Shown in pieces: positions 5,675-5,797 of a DNA stretch of 5,797 nt. Position numbers and translations under genes: made by a program. Positions within the stretch are counted from its first letter, which is position 1; each line of letters begins with the position of its first letter. The notes under the pieces were generated by a model. The model did no database searches. It had not been told where the DNA came from and was given only the letters and a program-made list of their open reading frames with translations. The stretch spans positions 1 to 5,797 of the forward strand of contig JBKJUS010000156.1 in assembly GCA_046590575.1 (NCBI GenBank), in the 5' to 3' direction. The stretch comes from DATLNF01 sp046590575. GTDB taxonomy: Bacteria > Actinomycetota > Actinomycetes > BP-191.

Positions 5675-5797
5675 ATGGCTACCAGCAATGATCTCAAGAA
5701 CGGCATGACGCTCGACCTCGACGGCCAGCTGTGGCAGGTCCAGGAGTTCCAGCACGTCAAGCCGGGCAAGGGCGGCGCGTTCGTGCGTACGACCTTG
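5675..5797 (+). CDS. efp: Elongation factor P, N-terminal 41 residues (cut by window end)
   Basis: EF-P binds ribosomes stalled on consecutive prolines and promotes peptide-bond formation. The visible part starts MATSNDLKNGMTLDLDGQLW and covers the start of the N-terminal KOW-like domain I. Its functional loop reads KPGKGGAFVRT, with Lys32 at the tip, the position that reaches the peptidyl-transferase centre. From published work on actinobacterial EF-P, the usual loop is PGKGP with an unmodified lysine; here the last residue is Gly34. The ATG has GAAGGA (5658-5663) eleven bases upstream, a slightly long but usable spacing. The rest of the gene (about 145 codons) lies beyond the window. It is transcribed away from the zinc-ribbon gene. 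Confidence 0.96.
   Translation, partial: MATSNDLKNGMTLDLDGQLWQVQEFQHVKPGKGGAFVRTTL

Overview
The window is a high-GC chromosomal housekeeping locus, roughly two thirds G+C by eye. GTG starts, four-base start/stop overlaps, a TAGGCT-type -10 box and the gene order all point to an actinobacterium (Actinomycetota). The order aroC-aroK-aroB-aroQ-pepQ-efp is the classic actinobacterial shikimate/efp neighbourhood, as I remember it from Mycobacterium tuberculosis and Streptomyces. The EF-P loop (PGKGG rather than PGKGP) hints at a lineage away from those two groups, but I cannot place the organism further.

Layout. Bases 1-213 are non-coding as far as I can tell. They hold a strong imperfect hairpin (55-104) and then a very G-rich repeat tract (111-181) leading up to aroC. 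From 214 to 3465 four shikimate-pathway genes run on the + strand: aroC (chorismate synthase), aroK (shikimate kinase), aroB (3-dehydroquinate synthase) and aroQ (type II 3-dehydroquinate dehydratase). Each junction among them is a GTGA overlap of four bases. After a 33-base gap comes an M24B Xaa-Pro peptidase (3499-4581). A gene on the minus strand (4606-5520) converges on it with a 24-base gap. It encodes a protein of unknown function with an N-terminal zinc ribbon, a proline-rich linker, one membrane helix and a helical C-terminal domain. A 154-base divergent intergenic region (5521-5674) carries a likely efp promoter. The first 41 codons of efp (elongation factor P) run off the end of the window.

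How the genes work together. AroB, AroQ, AroK and AroC catalyse steps 2, 3, 5 and 7 of the seven-step route to chorismate, the precursor of the aromatic amino acids, folate and other aromatic metabolites. DAHP synthase, aroE and aroA are not in the window. The tight overlaps imply one transcript with coupled translation. The peptidase is probably co-transcribed with them. EF-P, which rescues ribosomes stalled at polyproline, appears to have its own promoter because the inverted gene separates it from the operon.

I found no mobile element, CRISPR array, RNA gene or undescribed multi-gene system. The only protein I cannot assign is the zinc-ribbon membrane protein. The most unusual nucleotide-level features are the hairpin and G-rich repeat ahead of aroC, and a 9-base tandem repeat abutting the efp -10 box.
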